Below, piece after piece: positions 29,885 through 39,125 of a stretch of DNA of 64,000 nucleotides. How positions within the stretch are numbered: position 1 is the first letter of the stretch; every line of letters starts with the position of its first letter. Both the position numbers and the translations under genes were made by a program. The stretch spans positions 868,001-932,000 of the forward strand of contig NZ_NEVT01000003.1 in the NCBI RefSeq assembly GCF_002261345.1, read 5' to 3'. Under the pieces are notes generated by a model. The model did no database searches, was not told the origin of the DNA, and was given only the letters and a program-made list of their open reading frames with translations. This stretch comes from Bordetella genomosp. 2 (GTDB lineage Bacteria; Pseudomonadota; Gammaproteobacteria; Burkholderiales; Burkholderiaceae_B).

Positions 29885-30298
29885 ATGTCCGACACCGCTG
29901 CCAAGCCACGTCCGCAGTTTCGCAATATTGGCATTGCGCAAATCGCCAGCTACCGCCTGCCCCTGGCCGGCAAACTGTCCATTCTGCACCGCGTCAGCGG
30001 CGCGCTGCTGTTCCTCTGTCTTCCCTTGGTCATCCTGCCGCTGTTCGCGGCCAGCGTGGCCTCGCCGGAAAGCTATGCGCAAGTGGCCCAGTACGCGGGC
30101 AACCCCCTGGTGAAGCTGATCCTGCTGGCGCTGGTGTGGGGCTACCTGCATCACTTCTGTGCTGGCATCCGCTACCTGGTGCTGGACCTGCACATCGGCG
30201 TCGACAAGGTCTCGGCCCAGAAAAGCGCCGGCGTCGTGTTCGGCGTCAGCCTGGCACTGACCCTCGTATTCGCCCTCAAACTGTTCGGAGCTCTGTAA
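29885..30298 (+). CDS. sdhC: Succinate dehydrogenase cytochrome b556 subunit
   Basis: Membrane anchor and heme b subunit of respiratory complex II, 137 residues. Begins with RPQFRNIGIAQIASYRLPLAGKLS split around the typical quinone-site residues (Ser, Arg), then HRVSGALLF with the family signature, three membrane helices, and heme-ligand histidine in YLHHFCAGIRYL. The first gene of sdhCDAB; sdhD begins directly after its stop codon. Confidence 0.97.
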   Translation: MSDTAAKPRPQFRNIGIAQIASYRLPLAGKLSILHRVSGALLFLCLPLVILPLFAASVASPESYAQVAQYAGNPLVKLILLALVWGYLHHFCAGIRYLVLDLHIGVDKVSAQKSAGVVFGVSLALTLVFALKLFGAL

Positions 30299-30682
30299 AT
30301 GGCCGCCACCAAGAACTTTGGCCCCAAGCGCCTGGTCGTTGGCGCCCATTACGGCGTCGTGGATTTCATCGCGCAGCGCATCACCGCGGTCATCATGGCC
30401 GTCTATACGCTGGTCCTGATCGTCGGCCTGCTGGTCATGCCGTCGTTCTCCTATGAAAACTGGAAGGCCCTGTTCACCTTCCACGTGTACGCGCTTCCCG
30501 TCGGCCAGATCCTGGCGACGCTGTTCTTCTTTGCGCTGGCATGGCACGCCTGGATCGGCGTGCGCGACATCTGGATGGATTACGTCAAGCCCACGGGCGT
30601 GCGCCTGTTGCTGCAGGTGCTGACCATCCTCTGGCTGGTCGGTTCGGTCGTTTATTTCGCGCAAATCCTCTGGAGTATCTAA
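30299..30682 (+). CDS. sdhD: Succinate dehydrogenase membrane anchor subunit
   Basis: Second membrane anchor of complex II, 127 residues, three helices. GAHYGVVDFIAQRITAVIMA is the typical N-terminal region, and WHAWIGVRDIWMDYVKP carries the histidine and the quinone-site Asp-Tyr pair seen in SdhD. It abuts sdhC and is 3 bases before the sdhA GTG start. Confidence 0.97.
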   Translation: MAATKNFGPKRLVVGAHYGVVDFIAQRITAVIMAVYTLVLIVGLLVMPSFSYENWKALFTFHVYALPVGQILATLFFFALAWHAWIGVRDIWMDYVKPTGVRLLLQVLTILWLVGSVVYFAQILWSI

Positions 30683-30685
30683 GCC

Positions 30686-32464
30686 GTGGTCTCTGTCATG
30701 AATTCCTTGCCGCGCCGCCAGTTCGATGTGGTGGTGGTCGGCGCCGGCGGAGCCGGCATGCGCTGCTCGCTGCAACTGGCCCAGGCGGGCCTGTCGGTGG
30801 CGGTCCTGTCCAAGGTGTTTCCCACCCGTTCGCACACCGTGGCCGCGCAAGGCGGCGTCAGCGCCTCGCTGGGCAACATGAGCGAAGACAACTGGTACTG
30901 GCACATGTACGACACCGTGAAGGGGTCGGACTGGCTGGGCGACCAGGACGCCATCGAGTTCATGTGCCGCGAAGCGCCCAACGCCGTCTACGAGCTCGAG
31001 CACTTCGGCATGCCGTTCGACCGCAACGCCGACGGCACCATCTACCAGCGTCCGTTCGGCGGACACACCGCCAACTTCGGTGAAAAGCCGGTGCAGCGCG
31101 CCTGTGCCGCCGCCGACCGCACCGGCCACGCCCTGCTGCATACGCTCTACCAGCGCAACGTGGCCGCGCGCACCCAGTTCTTCGTCGAATGGATGGCGCT
31201 CGACCTGCTGCGCAACGAGGCCGGCGACGTGGTCGGCGTGACCGCGCTGGAAATGGAAACCGGCGATATCTACATCCTGGAAGCCAAGACCACGGTGCTG
31301 GCCACCGGCGGCGCCGGCCGCATCTGGGCGGCCTCGACCAACGCCTTCATCAATACCGGCGACGGCCTGGGCATGGCGGCGCGCGCCGGCATCCCGCTGC
31401 AGGACATGGAATTCTGGCAGTTCCACCCCACCGGCGTGGCCGGCGCGGGCGTCCTGATCACCGAAGGCGTGCGCGGCGAAGGCGGCATCCTGCTCAACAA
31501 GGATGGCGAACGCTTCATGGAGCGCTACGCGCCCACCCTCAAGGACCTGGCGCCGCGCGACTTCGTGTCGCGCTCGATGGACCAGGAAATCAAGGAAGGC
31601 CGCGGCTGCGGCCCGGACGGCAGCTACGTGGTGCTCAAGCTCGACCACCTGGGCGCCGACGTGATCAACAAGCGCCTGCCGTCGATCCGCGAGATCGCCA
31701 TCAAGTTCGGCAACGTCGATCCCATCAAGGAACCGATCCCGGTCGTGCCCACCATCCACTACCAGATGGGCGGTATCCCGGCCAACTACCACGGCCAGGT
31801 GCTGACGCGCGTCAATGGCGAGAACAAGGTCGTCAACGGCCTGTACGCCATCGGCGAATGCGCGGCGGTCTCGGTGCACGGCGCCAACCGCCTGGGCACC
31901 AACTCGCTGCTCGACCTGATCGTGTTCGGCCGCGCCACCGGCAACCACATCGTGGCCTCGCACCCCGAGCGCCAGCATGCGCACCAGCCGGTGCCCAAGG
32001 AAGCCGTCGACTTCTCCATGGATCGCGTCTCCAAGCTGGAAGCGCGCACCTCGGGCGAGAAGACCCAGGACGTCGCCAACGCCATCCGCGTGTCCATGCA
32101 GCGTCACTGCGGCGTGTTCCGCACGCTCGAACTGCTCAACGAGGGCGTGGGCCAGATCGAAGACCTGGCCAAGCAGGCCGAGCACGTGTATTTCAAGGAC
32201 AAGTCCAAGGTGTTCAACACCGCGCGCGTCGAGGCGCTGGAACTGGCCAACATGACCGAAGTGGCGCGCGCCACCATCAAGTCGGCCGCCAACCGCACCG
32301 AGAGCCGCGGCGCCCACGCGCTGGACGACCACCCGAACCGCGACGACGAGAACTGGCTGAAGCACACCCTCTGGTACTCCGAGGGCAGCCGTCTCGATTA
32401 CAAGCCCGTTCAAATGAAGCCCCTGACGGTCGAGTCCTTCCCGCCCAAGGCGCGTACTTTCTAA
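30686..32464 (+). CDS. sdhA: Succinate dehydrogenase flavoprotein subunit
   Basis: Catalytic FAD subunit of complex II, 592 residues. FAD-binding [20 protein letters not shown] at the start, the histidine that holds FAD covalently in [12 protein letters not shown] (about residue 50), active-site motif FHPTGV and RSMDQEI, and the C-terminal [14 protein letters not shown]. Two starts are possible: GTG 30686 with GGAG ten bases upstream, or ATG 30698 four codons later. The GTG is given because of the ribosome site. Confidence 0.98.
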   Translation: MVSVMNSLPRRQFDVVVVGAGGAGMRCSLQLAQAGLSVAVLSKVFPTRSHTVAAQGGVSASLGNMSEDNWYWHMYDTVKGSDWLGDQDAIEFMCREAPNAVYELEHFGMPFDRNADGTIYQRPFGGHTANFGEKPVQRACAAADRTGHALLHTLYQRNVAARTQFFVEWMALDLLRNEAGDVVGVTALEMETGDIYILEAKTTVLATGGAGRIWAASTNAFINTGDGLGMAARAGIPLQDMEFWQFHPTGVAGAGVLITEGVRGEGGILLNKDGERFMERYAPTLKDLAPRDFVSRSMDQEIKEGRGCGPDGSYVVLKLDHLGADVINKRLPSIREIAIKFGNVDPIKEPIPVVPTIHYQMGGIPANYHGQVLTRVNGENKVVNGLYAIGECAAVSVHGANRLGTNSLLDLIVFGRATGNHIVASHPERQHAHQPVPKEAVDFSMDRVSKLEARTSGEKTQDVANAIRVSMQRHCGVFRTLELLNEGVGQIEDLAKQAEHVYFKDKSKVFNTARVEALELANMTEVARATIKSAANRTESRGAHALDDHPNRDDENWLKHTLWYSEGSRLDYKPVQMKPLTVESFPPKARTF

Positions 32465-32477
32465 GCAGGATGCCGTG

Positions 32478-33194
32478 ATGAGCACCAAGAGAATCGTCAA
32501 ATTCGAAATCTACCGCTACGACCCGGACAAGGACGAGCGCCCGTACATGCAGAAACTGGAGGTCGAGCTCCAGCCCACCGACAAGATGCTGCTCGATGCG
32601 CTGGTGCGCATCAAGAACGACGTGGACGACAGCCTGGCGCTGCGCCGCTCGTGCCGGGAAGGCGTGTGCGGCTCGGATGCCATGAACATCAATGGCAAGA
32701 ACGGCCTGGCCTGCACCACCAACCTGCGCGAGCTCAAAGAGCCCATCGTGCTCAAGCCGCTGCCCGGCTTGCCCGTGATCCGCGACCTGATCGTGGACAT
32801 GACGCACTTCTTCAACCAGTACCACTCGATCCGCCCGTACCTGATCAACGACGCGCCGCCGCCCGAGCGCGAGCGCCTGCAGTCGCCCGAGGCCCGCGAA
32901 GAACTCGACGGCCTGTACGAGTGCATCCTGTGCGCCTGCTGCTCGACCTCGTGCCCGTCGTTCTGGTGGAACCCCGACAAGTTCGTCGGCCCGGCCGGCC
33001 TGCTGCAGGCCTACCGGTTCATCGCCGACAGCCGCGACGAAGCCACCGGCGAGCGCCTGGACAACCTGGAAGACCCGTACCGCCTGTTCCGCTGCCACAC
33101 CATCATGAACTGCGTCGACGTCTGTCCCAAGGGCCTGAACCCCACCAAGGCGATCGGCAAGATCAAGGAACTGATGGTCCGGCGGACGGTCTAG
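32478..33194 (+). CDS. sdhB: Succinate dehydrogenase iron-sulfur subunit
   Basis: Iron-sulfur subunit of complex II, 238 residues. Cysteine groups for the 2Fe-2S ([18 protein letters not shown]), 4Fe-4S ([16 protein letters not shown]) and 3Fe-4S ([17 protein letters not shown]) clusters are all intact. The ATG at 32478 has AGGA seven bases before it; a GTG immediately upstream is the less likely start. Confidence 0.98.
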   Translation: MSTKRIVKFEIYRYDPDKDERPYMQKLEVELQPTDKMLLDALVRIKNDVDDSLALRRSCREGVCGSDAMNINGKNGLACTTNLRELKEPIVLKPLPGLPVIRDLIVDMTHFFNQYHSIRPYLINDAPPPERERLQSPEAREELDGLYECILCACCSTSCPSFWWNPDKFVGPAGLLQAYRFIADSRDEATGERLDNLEDPYRLFRCHTIMNCVDVCPKGLNPTKAIGKIKELMVRRTV

Positions 33195-33215
33195 TAGAAC
33201 GGTGAAGAGATCGAC

Positions 33216-33476
33216 ATGAGCGGCCTGACCGAACTCGAACGCACGCGCCTGCGCTGGCGGGCTCGCCGCGGCCTGCTCGAGAACGACCTGATCATCACCC
33301 GGTACCTGGACGCATACGAGACGCAGCTCACCGATGAGGACGTCGACGCGCTGGCCCGGCTGTTCGAGCTCGGCGACAACGACCTGCTCGACCTGCTGCT
33401 GGCGCGCAAGGAGCCCGAGGGGGAACTCGATACCCCGCGCCTGCGCGCCATCATCGGAAAAATGCGTGAGCTCTGA
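33216..33476 (+). CDS. sdhE: FAD assembly factor SdhE
   Basis: Small protein of 86 residues that promotes covalent flavinylation of SdhA. The RGxxE motif is present as RRGLLENDL near residue 17-25, followed by the helical bundle ending [14 protein letters not shown]. It sits 21 bases after sdhB and 20 bases before gltA, the common betaproteobacterial order. Confidence 0.95.
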   Translation: MSGLTELERTRLRWRARRGLLENDLIITRYLDAYETQLTDEDVDALARLFELGDNDLLDLLLARKEPEGELDTPRLRAIIGKMREL

Positions 33477-33496
33477 TTAATTGTGAGGAAATAGCG

Positions 33497-34807
<1,311 letters not shown>

Positions 34808-34828
34808 TCGGCTTACGGCAATCCCTGA

Positions 34829-34855
34829 AAAACGCCCGCAAGGGCGTTTTTTTTG
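34829..34855 (+). terminator. Intrinsic terminator after gltA
   Basis: AAACGCCC-GCAA-GGGCG followed by eight T residues, 21 bases after the gltA stop. Marks the end of the sdhCDAB-sdhE-gltA transcript. Confidence 0.93.
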
Positions 34856-34876
34856 CGGCGCCCGTTCCGAAAGACG

Positions 34877-35935
34877 ATGATTCCGTCGATTTTTCCCTCC
34901 ATCGAGAGCCTGCTGCTGCTGTTGGCCGGGCTGGGCGCCGCCCTGGCGCTGCTGGGCTGGCTGGCCGTGCTGGCCGCCAGCCGCGGCGCGCGCCGGCGCT
35001 TTGGCCGGCGGCCCTGGCGCAACGCGGTGGTGCTGGTGCTGCTGGCGGCCCTGGCCAGCCCGTATGCGGCGTTTCAGTACCATGGGTGGCGCTATAGCCG
35101 GGAACAGGCCCGGCGCGACGCGGCGCGCCATGTGACGCTGGCGCAGCCCCAGACCGTCGGGGGCGTAAGCATGCCCGCTGGCGCGCGCCTGGTGCTCGAA
35201 AAAGAGGGCGACCTGGAAACTTATGTCGAGGCGGCGTTCGATGTCCCCGTGCCGGCCTACGGCCTGCGCGTGACCCGGCTGCAGCGCTACCTGCGCGTCG
35301 ACTACGAAGATGAAACCTATGCGGAAGCGGGCCGCTATCCGCTATCGGTGCACGCATGGGGACCGGGCGCGCAGCAGATCGAGGGATGGCACTGCGACGC
35401 GACGCAGGCCGTGCGCTTCGAAGCGCGCGCCAAGGGCCGGGAAATCGTGTTCGACGCCTGCTGGCTGGCCGACGGCAATCGAGCGGGCGAGACGGCCTTG
35501 CCGGCCGGTACGGAGCTGCAGCGCCTGGGCGAGATGGTCTATACCGACGGCCATCGCGAGCCGGCGCCCTGGATGGTGCGGGTGCCGGAATCCACGCCGG
35601 TGCGGGTGGCCGGGTTGCGGTTGGGCCCGGCCGTGCTGCACCTGGACGGGCAGGGTGGCCTGCTGCAGGTAAGCACGGCGAGCCTGGCGTGCCGCGTGCG
35701 CCTGGCGGGCGCGGAGTATCCCGCGGGCACCGCCGTGATGTCGGCCGGTTATCTGCTGCGCGATCGCGCGCCGGCCGGCGCATGGGTGTTCAGCCCGGCC
35801 GCGGGCGCGGCCGGCGAGGGAGACGGGCGGCTGTCGATAGGCGGCGGCATGTTCCTGCTGCGGCATCCCGGTGGCGGGGTATTCGGCATCCCGCCCAATG
35901 CCGCGGCCGGCGAGCCGGCCGCGGAGTGTTCCTGA
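34877..35935 (+). CDS. Unrecognised membrane-anchored protein
   Basis: A 352-residue frame from ATG 34877 with codon use like its neighbours. It shows two hydrophobic segments near the N-terminus (about 10-33 and 47-64, with Arg-rich residues between) and then an exported-looking domain of about 285 residues with several aromatic and beta-prone stretches (YVEAAFDVPVPAYGLRV, RYLRVDYEDETYAEAG). No catalytic motif or known domain is recognised. It starts 22 bases past the gltA terminator, so it needs its own promoter, and it converges on the DUF2214 gene. Confidence 0.7.
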   Translation: MIPSIFPSIESLLLLLAGLGAALALLGWLAVLAASRGARRRFGRRPWRNAVVLVLLAALASPYAAFQYHGWRYSREQARRDAARHVTLAQPQTVGGVSMPAGARLVLEKEGDLETYVEAAFDVPVPAYGLRVTRLQRYLRVDYEDETYAEAGRYPLSVHAWGPGAQQIEGWHCDATQAVRFEARAKGREIVFDACWLADGNRAGETALPAGTELQRLGEMVYTDGHREPAPWMVRVPESTPVRVAGLRLGPAVLHLDGQGGLLQVSTASLACRVRLAGAEYPAGTAVMSAGYLLRDRAPAGAWVFSPAAGAAGEGDGRLSIGGGMFLLRHPGGGVFGIPPNAAAGEPAAECS

Positions 35936-35941
35936 GCGGGC

Positions 35942-36394
35942 CTACATGCCGATGCCGCGCGCCATCAGCGCGGCGAACAGCGGCAGCAGGATGAACAGGT
36001 GGGACTCGATCATGACCCAGCGGCGGGCGCGCTTGATCTCGGCCTCGCCGGGCGCGTAGCCGGGCTGCTGCAGGGCCTGCTTGCGCCAGCGCAGGAAGGT
36101 CAGCGTGGGCGGAATGGAACAGAGCGCGATCAGGACGAACAGCCCGATCTTGGCGTGGAACCAGGGGTTGCTCATGTAGAACGCCGCGCCCTTGGCGCCC
36201 AGCATCAGGCGCAGCGCGCCGGTGGCCAGCACGGCCAGCGCCGAGGCGAGGTACAGGCGGTCGTACAGCGCCAGCCGCCGCACGGCGTCGGACGACAGGT
36301 TGGGCCGCAGCAGCACGGCCTCGGCCGTCATGATGACGACGAGTACGAAAATGGCCAGGTAGTGAAACCAGGCGAGCAGGGCGTCTTGCAGCAT
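35942..36394 (-). CDS. DUF2214 family membrane protein
   Basis: Integral membrane protein of 150 residues with four helices, starting MLQDALLAWFHYLAIFVLVV. The pattern HYLAIF, a basic loop LRPNLSSDAVRRLALYDRLY, NPWFHAKIGLFVLIAL and the final helix matches DUF2214, a group with histidines that may bind heme, distantly like HemJ/CopD. Function unknown. It is just upstream on the same strand side as an intrinsic terminator for maeB. Confidence 0.8.
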   Translation of the reverse strand: MLQDALLAWFHYLAIFVLVVIMTAEAVLLRPNLSSDAVRRLALYDRLYLASALAVLATGALRLMLGAKGAAFYMSNPWFHAKIGLFVLIALCSIPPTLTFLRWRKQALQQPGYAPGEAEIKRARRWVMIESHLFILLPLFAALMARGIGM

Positions 36395-36465
36395 GGCGGC
36401 TCCGGAAAAAGGGACAAGCGTGTTTGTACCATTGCCGTCGGGCTTCGGCGTGGGCAGGACATCAA

Positions 36466-36493
36466 TAAAAACGGGCGCCCCGCAGGGCGCCCG
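36466..36493 (-). terminator. Intrinsic terminator after maeB (minus strand)
   Basis: On the minus strand GGGCGCC-CTGC-GGGGCGCCC-type stem followed by GTTTTTATTG, 40 bases after the maeB stop codon. Confidence 0.85.
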
Positions 36494-36533
36494 CCAAGTG
36501 CCGGTGCGCGGCGCCGGGACGCCGCGCACGGGA

Positions 36534-38831
36534 TCAACGGCGCTGCCTGGCGGCGTCGGCGGCTTCCTGCTGCGCGTCGACGACGGCCAATGCCGTCATG
36601 TTGACGATGCGGCGCACGGTGGCGCTGGTGGTCAGGATATGCACCGGCCGGGCCGCGCCCAGCAGGATGGGGCCCATGGCGATGCCGTTGCTGCCGGTCA
36701 TCTTCAGCATGTTGTAGGTGATATTGCCGGTGTCGAGGTTCGGCATGATGAGCAGGTTGGCCGGCCCCTTGAGCTTGCTGTCGGGATAGGCCAGCATGCG
36801 GATCTTTTCCGACAGGGCGGCGTCGGCGTGCATTTCGCCGTCGACTTCCAGGTCGGGCGCGCGTTCCTCGACCAGGCGGCGCGCTTCGGCCATCTTGCGC
36901 GACGACTCGGTCATGCGGCTGCCGAAATTCGAATGCGAGAGCAGGGCGATCTTCGGCACCACGCCGAAGCGCAGCATTTCATCGGCGGCTTGCACGGTGA
37001 TGCTGGCGATTTCCTCGGCCGACGGGTTCTCGTTGACGTGCGTATCGGCCACGAACAGCGTCTGGTTGGGCAGCATCAGGACGTTCAGCGCGGCATACGT
37101 ATGGCCCGGCTTGCGGCCGATGATCTCGTCCACGTACTTGAGCTGGTTGTCGTACTTGCTGGCGACGCCGCACAGCAGGGCGTCCGCGTCGCCGCGCTGC
37201 ACCAGCATGGCGCCGATCAGCGTGTTGTGCTTGCGGATCATCGCCTTGGCGATGGCCGGCGTGACGCCTTCGCGGCCCTTGAGCTGGTAGTACGCGTTCC
37301 AGGTTTCGTTGAAACGGCTGTCGTCCTCGGGGTCGACGATCTCGACGTTCTGCCCCGGCACCAGGCGTAGGCCGAACTTCTTGATGCGCATTTCAATGAC
37401 GGCGGGGCGGCCTACCAGGATGGGACGCGCCAGGTTCTCGTCGACCACGGTCTGCACCGCGCGCAACACGCGTTCGTCTTCGCCGTCGGCATAGATGACG
37501 CGCTTGGGCGCCTGCTTGGCCTGGGCGAACAGCGGCCGCATCAGCTGGCCCGAGTGGTACACGAAGCCCATGAGCTTCTGGCGGTAGGCCTCGATGTCCT
37601 CGATGGGGCGGGCGGCCACGCCCGACTCGGCGGCGGCGCGCGCCACGGCCGGCGCGATCTGCACGATCAGGCGCGGGTCGAAGGGCTTGGGGATGATGTA
37701 GTCGGGGCCGAACGACAGTTCCTGGCCCGCATAGGCGTGCGCGACTTCGTCGTTCTGCTCGGCCTGCGCCAGTTCGGCGATGGCCTTCACGCAGGCCAGC
37801 TTCATCTCTTCGGTGATGCGCGTGGCGCCCGCGTCCATGGCGCCGCGGAAGATGAACGGGAAGCACAGCACGTTATTGACCTGGTTCGGGTAGTCCGAAC
37901 GGCCGGTGGCGATGATGCAGTCCGGCCGCGCGGCGCGCGCCACTTCCGGACGGATCTCCGGCTCGGGATTGGCCAGCGCCAGGATGAGCGGCTTGTCGGC
38001 CATGGTCTTGACCATGTCGGCGGTCAGCACGCCGGCGGTGGAGCAGCCCAGGAACACGTCGGCGTCCTTGACCACGTCGGCCAGCGTGCGGGCGTCGGTC
38101 CGCTGCGCGTAGCGCTTCTTGTTGGCTTCCATGTTCTCGTCGCGGCCTTCCCAGATGACGCCGCGCGAATCGACCACGTAGATGTTCTCGCGCTTGATGC
38201 CCAGGTGCACCAGCAAGTCCAGGCAGGCGATGGCCGCGGCGCCCGCGCCCGAGACGGCCAGCTTGACGTCCGCGATATTCTTGCCCACGACCTTCAGGCC
38301 GTTGAGGACGGCGGCCGACGAGATGATGGCGGTGCCGTGCTGGTCATCGTGGAACACCGGGATCTTCATGCGCTCGCGCAGCTTCTTCTCGATGTAGAAG
38401 CACTCGGGCGCCTTGATGTCTTCCAGGTTCACGCCGCCGAGCGTGGGCTCGAGGGCGGCGATGATGTCGACCAGCTTGTCCGGGTCGGTCTCGGCCAGCT
38501 CGATGTCGAACACGTCGATGCCGGCGAATTTCTTGAACAGGCAGCCCTTGCCTTCCATGACCGGCTTGGCCGCCAGCGGGCCGATGTTGCCCAGGCCCAG
38601 CACGGCGGTGCCGTTGGTGATGACCCCCACCAGGTTGGCGCGCGAGGTGTACTGCGACGCGGCTTCATCGCCGCGCTCGAAGATCGCCATGCAGGCCGCG
38701 GCGACGCCCGGCGAGTAGGCCAGCGACAAATCGTCCTGGTTGGCCAGCGTCTTGGTCGGCGTGACCGAGATCTTGCCGGGAGTCGGATAGGCGTGATAAT
38801 CGAGCGCCAGTTTGGTGAGGGTTTCGTCCAT
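36534..38831 (-). CDS. maeB: NADP-dependent malic enzyme with phosphotransacetylase-like domain
   Basis: Oxidative decarboxylation of malate to pyruvate with NADPH; 765 residues as in other MaeB proteins. The malic enzyme part (about 1-430) contains [30 protein letters not shown] and the nucleotide loop [16 protein letters not shown]. The C-terminal part (about 430-760) resembles phosphate acetyltransferase and is thought to be regulatory. Start is ATG 38831 ([13 protein letters not shown]), which matches family N-termini; a longer frame runs through the upstream non-coding region. Its product pyruvate links to the E1 gene upstream. Confidence 0.97.
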   Translation of the reverse strand: MDETLTKLALDYHAYPTPGKISVTPTKTLANQDDLSLAYSPGVAAACMAIFERGDEAASQYTSRANLVGVITNGTAVLGLGNIGPLAAKPVMEGKGCLFKKFAGIDVFDIELAETDPDKLVDIIAALEPTLGGVNLEDIKAPECFYIEKKLRERMKIPVFHDDQHGTAIISSAAVLNGLKVVGKNIADVKLAVSGAGAAAIACLDLLVHLGIKRENIYVVDSRGVIWEGRDENMEANKKRYAQRTDARTLADVVKDADVFLGCSTAGVLTADMVKTMADKPLILALANPEPEIRPEVARAARPDCIIATGRSDYPNQVNNVLCFPFIFRGAMDAGATRITEEMKLACVKAIAELAQAEQNDEVAHAYAGQELSFGPDYIIPKPFDPRLIVQIAPAVARAAAESGVAARPIEDIEAYRQKLMGFVYHSGQLMRPLFAQAKQAPKRVIYADGEDERVLRAVQTVVDENLARPILVGRPAVIEMRIKKFGLRLVPGQNVEIVDPEDDSRFNETWNAYYQLKGREGVTPAIAKAMIRKHNTLIGAMLVQRGDADALLCGVASKYDNQLKYVDEIIGRKPGHTYAALNVLMLPNQTLFVADTHVNENPSAEEIASITVQAADEMLRFGVVPKIALLSHSNFGSRMTESSRKMAEARRLVEERAPDLEVDGEMHADAALSEKIRMLAYPDSKLKGPANLLIMPNLDTGNITYNMLKMTGSNGIAMGPILLGAARPVHILTTSATVRRIVNMTALAVVDAQQEAADAARQRR

Positions 38832-39010
38832 TGCTGATGAGATGCCTTGCGGCTCGGCTGACAAAGTAGAAGACGGGCCCGCCAGGGGCCCGTCCGGGAA
38901 TGCGAAGGCGTCTATTTCAACAGAAAGTCGCTGTATATGTTTGCTGCGGTGCAGCGTAATGGGCTCGCGGCGGATGCTGCCCAGGTCGAGGCGCGCGGTC
39001 GTACGCACGG

Positions 39011-39109
39011 GGTGTCAGGCACCTGCGGAGCCTGACACCTGGGGCCACCAGACTTGCGAGTTGCCCCTTGTCCGCCCTTGGGTGTCAGGCTCCGCAGGTG
39101 CCTGACACC
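39011..39109. repeat. Dispersed hairpin repeat, copy 5 (two copies inverted to each other)
   Basis: Two 29-base hairpins at 39011-39039 and 39081-39109. Each has arms GGTGTCAGGC / GCCTGACACC and loop ACCTGCGGA or its complement TCCGCAGGT; the second is the exact reverse complement of the first. The core is the GGC variant rather than AGA. Lies between maeB and the E1 gene. Confidence 0.9.
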
Positions 39110-39125
39110 TCCTCCGGATCGCCGC

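Noticed and set aside
30298-30456. Frameshift between sdhC and sdhD
   Set aside because: The frames simply abut: sdhC stops at 30298 and sdhD starts at 30299; both are full length.
29567-32500. A 977-codon minus-strand frame opposite the GntR and sdhCDA genes
   Set aside because: It is the antisense shadow of high-GC coding sequence; it is His/Asp/Gly/Arg-rich with no domain, while the plus strand encodes intact complex II genes.
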